DNA from: Adenophora triphylla var. japonica
Lineage: Eukaryota > Streptophyta > Magnoliopsida > Asterales > Campanulaceae
Assembly (NCBI GenBank): GCA_022495995.1
Contig: JAFEMH010007470.1
Coordinates: 24,444-88,443, forward strand
Reading direction: 5' to 3'
Length of the DNA stretch: 64,000 nucleotides
Part shown: in pieces, positions 58,445-64,000 of the stretch
How the letters are laid out: the number at the start of each line of letters is the position of its first letter
Numbering within the stretch: position 1 is the stretch's first letter
Position numbers and translations under genes: made by a program
Notes under the pieces: model-generated
The model's database searches: none
The model's input: only the letters and a program-made list of their open reading frames with translations
What the model was told of the DNA's origin: nothing

Positions 58445-60717
58445 CTTGTGTAAATGGTTCTCTCATGTTTTGAAGTGAACAGCCCCAGCCTTCAGGATCG
58501 GCCTTCCCTTCATTTGAGAAATAGCGGGCCTCGTATTCTTGCAAGGAGTCTCTGACATGAGACCAAGATGGGTTGATTCGTTCGATATCCTCAAGGCTGA
58601 GGGGGAATCCGAATTCAGGATCCTCGACGAGGTTGGCCACGGGTATTTGGGGACCTTCATCAGCATCTTCCTGGGCATGCGAAGATTCTCCGCATTCAAT
58701 CATATTCACCTGATTATGGTTCCTTGGCAGCGGATTTTTGACTGTGTTAGGCCCTTCGGGGCCTTCCAACTTTCCTTGCTCTATCAGCCCCTGGATTGCC
58801 TTTTTCAGAGTGAAGCAGCTGTCAGTCAGATGTCCGTGAGCTTGATGAAAGGCACAATACTTTGTAGTATCCACGGGAGCATTCGGATTTCTGGGTTGGA
58901 AATTCTCCAAAGGCCGCAGCAAGCCTTCTTTCACGTCCCTAAAGATGTCATTCAGAGGCATTCCAAAGTTTTCGAGATTCATGACCCGTGGTCTGGGCTC
59001 GGCCGTTTTTCTGGGAGCAAAAGGAGTTGTGTTATTACATTCCTGTCCCGCATAGTTAATCATTTCTTTGCCTTTGGCAGGAGCAGGGGCAGTGTTTGCA
59101 GGAGGAGCCCGATATCTGTAGGCAGGTGCAGCAGCCAGTTGCTGATTGTAGGCCTTTTCAAACTTAGCTGCAGAGTTAACCATGGCCCGTAAGTCTGAGT
59201 ATGGGAAGTGACTGAGGGAGGCTCTCAGATGTGGTTTCAAGCATGACTGGAAGATGTCCAGTTGTTCCTCTTCGGAAGGAGGGATGGCCATTTCACTGAG
59301 TTTCAGATTCCACCGCTTGTAAAAGTCCCCAACATTCTCATCAGGACGCTGCACTGTTGTTTGTAGGTCAACCCTATTTGTTTCCCATTCCAAGTTGGCC
59401 TTATATTTCTCTGTGAAGGCATTGGTAATCTGGTCCCATGTAGCCCTGGCTTCAGGTTTCAAACGGAAGAACCACTTTAAGGCACTGGACTTCAAGGATA
59501 GACTGAAATAGTCAGCCAACTGCTGATTGGTACATCCTTTGGCTTTCATCGCCAAGGTATATGTGTCCAAATGGGTTTTCGGACATGCGGTCCCATCAAA
59601 GAGATCCAGATTAGGCATCACGAATTTGTGGGGCAGAGGAACAATGGAGTCCGGGTCTTGCAGGCCGGAAGGCAGACTTCTTGGGGTTCAGCCGGGCCTG
59701 ATCGCCGCTTTCATTTCCTTGTGTTGTTCCATGAACCAGGCCAGATGAGGGTCTTGTGGCGGAACCATGGCATTCAAGCTAGTGGCTGAGCTAGAGAGAG
59801 GAGCTACCACTGGAGGCAGACTGGTGGAGGGAACGCCGATCCTGGACGCAGGTGAAAACCTGCCCGGCCGGTTACCCTGGGGAGCATGAGTAGGAGCCTG
59901 AGCAAAAGGATAGAACCTTGCGGCTTGCCGTTGATTTTCAACTGGCAAAGTAGGTGGAGGCAGCCCGATGTGGCCGGATAACTTGGATTTCCAGAGTGGG
60001 GCCCGCAAGCAGGCTTGAGTGCGGGCCGTCCCGGATTGTTGAATTGCATGGCTGCCGTGGTGAAGGTGTGTAACCCTGGGGTACCGCGGTCCTGGTGATT
60101 CGGATGACACCGGGATGGAGGCTTGGTAACCCATAGAAGTCTGAGTGAGGAATGGATTTGTGTGAGGAGCAGCTGAACCAGCACCGTTCTGAGGAGGGGC
60201 TCCTGACCGCGGCCCAGAACCAAGTCGTGGCGGCATTCCGACTGCGGCCGTCTGCCGCGGAGGTCCGGGATTGATCGGTTCCGAACCTCAGCGGGATCCC
60301 GATTAGCCGCGGCATTCCGAGATAGCCCCAACCATGAGAAGACATTCCGACTGATTTTGCCCCCACTGATTTGTGCCGTCTGCTGCATGGATCCTGTCCG
60401 CGGTCGGGAGCCGGCTGACCCGAAAATCGAGGAGCACGGGTTCTGGAGTGGCACCATAGGAGGTGGGTGGCGGCATCCTGGTGTAATCAGGGCGACTCGA
60501 GAGTGGGGTTGGCATCCTCGCCTTCTTCCACGGTGAAGGTGCCATCTGGATCCAGGCCGGCGGCCAGACCGCGACTCTTAATAGCCTCCATAAGGCCGCT
60601 CAGCCGCGCTTCCTGCGCAACCTCATCCGTCTGCTAACTGATTCCACTGCTGTCTGCCCGAGGGGTCCCGGGAGGCCCAGTGACGTTATCCCCATCATTA
60701 CCGGCCGATGGAGACAT
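58437..60717 (-). pseudogene. Gypsy II gag, N-terminal part broken
   Basis: The probable start is at 60717 (MSPSAGNDGDNVTGPPGT), but an in-frame stop follows within 30 codons, with at least one frameshift and further stops at 60303 and 59688. From 59621 to 58437 the frame is open for 394 codons and carries the Retrotrans_gag domain (LFDGTACPKTHLDTYTLAMK, SALKWFFRLKPEA, LEWETNRVDLQTTVQRPDE, YKRWNLKLSEMAIPPSEEEQ, LRAMVNSAAKFEKAYNQQ) and the knuckle CAFHQAHGHLTDSC (C-x2-H-x4-H-x4-C), typical of Athila/Tat gag. The N-terminal region is proline-rich. The core could still be translated from 59621 or just upstream. Confidence 0.88.
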
Positions 60718-62164
60718 TCTGAAACCCGCAGTCGGAACAAACGGTGAAGCTGACGATGCGCTTGACTCTTCCCAACTGATCAAACGGTGACCCGGTGCCC
60801 GAAACCAAGCTTTGTGCGGAGCCTGGGGGGAAAGGACACGAAGGTTCAGATGTCTTGGAATGGAAGGAGGGTAGGTGTTTGGGCTTTAGGCTCATGCAAC
60901 ATGCGATTATTTGTTCACGTTTACTTAAAACATGTTTTATTAACCTAATTGGTTGGAAAAGATTGCTCTTCTTTTTCGCAAACTACTCTGATCCTGGATC
61001 AGCGGGCCCCGCCACCACGCCCACAAGCCCCTCGCATTCCACCTGCATTTCGACCTCCCAGGTGGACATCCTGCGGGGTCCTACAGGGCAAGCGGGTCCC
61101 ACCGACCGAAAGAAAACGATCCTAAAAGTCTGTGGGAATCCAGTCTTACGAGCATTCGATGTAAATTACGGACAAAGTTGACGTCAAAAGTCAAGATCAT
61201 GTCCGAGGGCTCTATGAAAGTCGCATGATTTGGACTTGATAAATGTCCACAATTGATCTTGACTTGTCGTCAGCTAAGCCGTAATTAGGCATGGAATATT
61301 CATTAATCCTTGATGACTCAGCTGTCAATGTTGGGAGTCAGTGTATAATTTGTGCCAGCCAGAGTTGAAGTCAAGGCGCCGGTCAATATCTGGTCAAAGT
61401 CTGCTGCGGAAAACCGGCAGAACTTCGACTGATTAGGGTCCCCGAAAGATATTGAGTCGGTATGCCAGAAGGCTTGAAAGGAAAGGCTCTATACACAGAC
61501 AGGCATGACAGAGACCAGACTAAAAACCAACCGGGTCTCGGACAAAGTGTGTCACGGATAGCTGCAGGGATGGTCGACACGAGGCTCCATGGGATGTTTG
61601 GGTAGTCCTGTGCTCATCCGAGAGGCGTAATAAGACCAAACGGACCGCGACAAGGATTTCCCCGGGTTAGGGACGTAGTGTGCAGTGTACGGTCACGTGC
61701 GCGTAGTGTGCAAGCAGTCTATATTCTTTTTCTGAGTAAAATAGAGATTTTTTTATGTGTCTTAAAAATATGATGCATGATTTTTTTTTTGAAATTTTTT
61801 TTTTGAAAATCCTTTTTTTTTTGAAATTTTTTTTTTTTGAAATTTAATGAGCACATAAGCACGTAAGCACGAAAATTCCATAGCCAGGACATTATTCCAA
61901 CAGTCAAAATTTTGACTTTCTCCGAGGCGGCCAAAACAACATGAAAACTGTGCAAAAATCAACACACACACAAAAATGATTTTCAAAGCCGGGACGGAAG
62001 CTTGACCCTCAAAAGCTTTTTTTTTTTGAAAACGGTGATACCGGTACGTGGGATTGTTAGACCACAATTTATCCCCGACTCGTGTTAGGAGGCGATAACG
62101 GGAAATTTAATGGTTTCCACCAATATACCAAATACCATTTTTTTTTTTAAAAAAAAAGCTTAGT
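60718..62164 (-). other. Gypsy II leader
   Basis: Non-coding leader between PBS and gag. It is rich in short T-runs near 61750-61845. Blocks such as CACACTTTGTCCGAGACC (inverted) match the leader of Gypsy I at about 39355. Confidence 0.65.
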
Positions 62165-62181
62165 CTTGTTGGAAGTCGCCA
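62165..62181 (-). other. Gypsy II primer-binding site
   Basis: On the minus strand TGGCGACTTCCAACAAG starts 7 bases after the LTR end CATCA. Its first eight bases match the Gypsy I PBS. Confidence 0.72.
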
Positions 62182-62188
62182 CTTGCGA

Positions 62189-63916
62189 TGATGTGTGAAT
62201 GTATCGAAAATTTTCCCATTTTTGTTTGAAAAAATCAACGAAAACGGAGTCGCCACGCCATTTTAATTTTGAGGGCCAAAACTTTGAAAAAAGCCCGAGA
62301 TCAGAGATTTAGGTTCGGAGGTCATGTTACACGCCGGGAAGGACGTTAGTGTGCACCCGGAATGCCCTCGTAAACGAGTCTTCCAAGCTGAAAATCATTT
62401 GTGTGTGTGTGTGTGTGTTTTGGCCAAAATACTTTGAAACTCAGAAAAGTAAAAATTGGGATATCTTTTTAAGACTTTAAACTGATCCCATGATTTTTTG
62501 GAAGATTTTTGGATTGAGATTTGGTACTCAAAAGACCTTTTGAAGTTGAGAGCCATTTCTGCCAGAATGAAAAAGGCAGTGGACCTTTGATTTTGAAATG
62601 GATTCAAGGGTCTTAAAACTTCATAATCTGGATAAACTCAGAGAATGAAAGTTGTTCTAGACACCTTAAATAAGATTTGTGCGAAGGAATTTTCCATTTT
62701 GGAGAAGATTTGAGGGGTCAAAACCTTCTGGAAACCTCAGATATGAGATCTGGATTCCCAGAAGCTGATGAACTAGCCTCTGAAAGAAAATTTGAAAAGA
62801 GGAGTTTTACTCACCCAAAAAATAAAGTAAAAATATGTCTGGAAAGATCTGGATGTTGGCTACAAAAAGTGTTTTGTAGTCAACACCAAATTCCAAGTTC
62901 ATCTGTGTCCAAAAATTAAGACCATGGACTGAGGTCTGGGAAAATTGCTACTGGACAGCAACTTCCCAAGAGAGAAAATATGATTTTAAGGGGGGTTTTG
63001 CATCCATGCTTGTCCCCATTTCCCTAGGTTTTGGTTAGTGATCACTAGACATTTTAGTGGTGAATCAACTATACCAAACCATCCTTGGGGTACATTAGGA
63101 CTAAGCATTTCATTTGCTTGGGAAGGGGATTTTTATCCTTTGAAAATGAGATTTTATGCTTGAAAATGGTTTTTAGGGTTTTGAAAATGAGTTTTCTTTG
63201 CAAGAAAGTAAGAGAACTTGAAAATAATGTTGATCTTTGTAGAAGATCATCCATGGAGATGGTCTTCCATGGTGATCTTCTTAGATCTAAAGCAAGAAGA
63301 TGAAAGAACTACATTTTGTAGTTTGAAGATGCATGCATGGATGAGAGATTTAGAGTTAGGAGAAGGAGGGTTTACCAATCTTCCTTGTGTTCTTGAGTGT
63401 TTGGCTTGAGTGTATGAGTGTTTAGGGCTTTAATATGAGAGTGAGTGGATGAGTATGAATTGGGAAAGATTGGAGAGAAAATGGTGACAATTCAAGTGAA
63501 TTCTCACCGTTTCTCTCTATATTTCGCGAGAGGTTCGGTGCAAAATGTGTTGTGGCTCCTTATTTTTGTGACTGGAGGGCTCAATTTATAGCCCTCTGAA
63601 ATGACAAACTCATCCGCGCGGACAAACCCTTCAGCGTGCACTGTTCATTAAATGCAGCTCCAGCTTTGGACAAGAGGAATATTTCTTTTTGAAATTCAAA
63701 TTAAACAGCCAGTTTATGTTTCCAGCATTTCTATTTATGGTTTTATTCTTTTGTTTTACTTTTTAAGATTCTTTTTAAGGTTTAACCTTAAATAACAATG
63801 CCCATTTTACCCTCACTTTGTTAGAAAAGTTAGGATTGTAAGGAATTGTTAGAAATGTTATAACTTTCGGTAATTTTCTAACGAAAATTTTAACCAGCTC
63901 AAATTGGAGCACTACA
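62189..63916 (-). repeat. Gypsy II 5' LTR
   Basis: In element orientation it starts TGTAGTGCTCC and ends CACATCA. It carries a TATA box (63584-63590) and the palindromic core TCCGCGCGGA (63613-63622), as the other LTR does. Confidence 0.93.
63584..63590 (-). promoter_or_regulatory. Gypsy II LTR TATA box (5' copy)
   Basis: TATAAAT on the minus strand, 22 bp downstream in element sense of the TCCGCGCGGA box at 63613-63622. This is the promoter expected to drive gag-pol. Confidence 0.65.
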
Positions 63917-64000
63917 AGGGGCACCCAAAGCCAGTATCCTGGGACAGAATCCGTCAAGCTGCCGAAGCTCCAGGGAATTCATCCACAATCAATGAGTTGA
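63917..64000 (+). pseudogene. Gypsy I coding sequence resuming after Gypsy II
   Basis: Reads GHPKPVSWDRIRQAAEAPG on the plus strand, ending in a stop at 63998. The PVSW..IR.A block echoes the one at about 44860. It supports insertion of Gypsy II into Gypsy I. Confidence 0.65.

Larger units (their letters stand above)
45317..63916 (-). mobile_element. Gypsy element II (Tat-like, about 18.6 kb) with antisense genes
   Basis: LTRs of about 1.73 kb at both ends (TG...CA borders in element orientation), PBS by the right LTR, PPT by the left LTR, and flanking 5-mers AGGTG / AGGGG that would be a target duplication with one mismatch. The minus strand carries gag, protease and a partial integrase; the plus strand carries two antisense genes next to a tandem-repeat-rich 3' region. 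Antisense genes between pol and the 3' LTR are known in Tat-lineage elements. RT and RNase H are missing, so it is non-autonomous. Confidence 0.92.

Noticed and set aside
1..64000. CRISPR arrays, bacterial promoters, rRNA or complete tRNA genes
   Set aside because: None seen; repeat arrays here are direct tandem repeats without spacers and the DNA is plant nuclear.

Overview
The window is nuclear DNA of a flowering plant, almost certainly a eudicot and perhaps an asterid (lineage is inference only). The evidence is a spliced plant gene with GT-AG introns, many Stowaway miniature elements, tRNA-derived SINEs, and nested CACTA, Mutator-like, hAT, Copia and Gypsy elements. One host gene is recognisable. 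Everything else is transposable-element DNA or unannotated spacer.

Positions 1-18,000 hold the 5' two-thirds, on the minus strand, of an ARF guanine-nucleotide exchange factor of the BIG5 (BEN1/MIN7) type. Seventeen in-phase exons run from the start codon at 17930 to 2093 and encode about 607 residues: the DCB and HUS regions, ending just before the Sec7 domain, which must lie left of the window. Its introns are loaded with elements: Stowaway MITEs, SINEs with clean target-site duplications, a LINE reverse-transcriptase fragment and two Mutator-like TIR elements. Two changes touch splice sites directly: a Stowaway begins at intron position +4 of one donor, and a 35-bp tandem duplication doubles one acceptor.

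Positions 18,200-29,250 are a nest of DNA transposons. A probable Mutator-like element (about 19,111-28,850) contains a second one (19,409-27,095, perfect 9-bp target duplication ATCTCCAAA), which contains a decayed CACTA element with frameshifted TNP2 and a TNPA-like gene. A non-autonomous hAT-like element (27,107-28,106, 8-bp target duplication) sits beside them in the outer element.

Positions 29,251-64,000 are a nest of LTR retrotransposons. A degenerate minus-strand Copia element (LTRs, PBS, PPT, gag and pol all visible) has its 5' LTR interrupted at 36,757 by Gypsy element I, a plus-strand, badly decayed Tat/Ogre-like element. Gypsy I is interrupted at about 45,317 by Gypsy element II (45,317-63,916, about 18.6 kb), a related Tat-like element in the opposite orientation, and resumes at 63,917. 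Element II is the most interesting object. Its sense strand (minus) carries gag, protease and part of integrase, but reverse transcriptase and RNase H have been deleted. On the antisense (plus) strand it carries two long, apparently intact genes: a four-exon plant-mobile-domain protein (49,028-51,889) and a 501-residue DUF7745-like protein (52,383-53,888). A palindromic box, TCCGCGCGGA, lies 20-24 bp upstream of a TATA-like box at both LTR promoters and before both antisense genes, suggesting shared promoter architecture. A 13-copy array of about 71-bp hairpin-bearing repeats lies in its 3' region.
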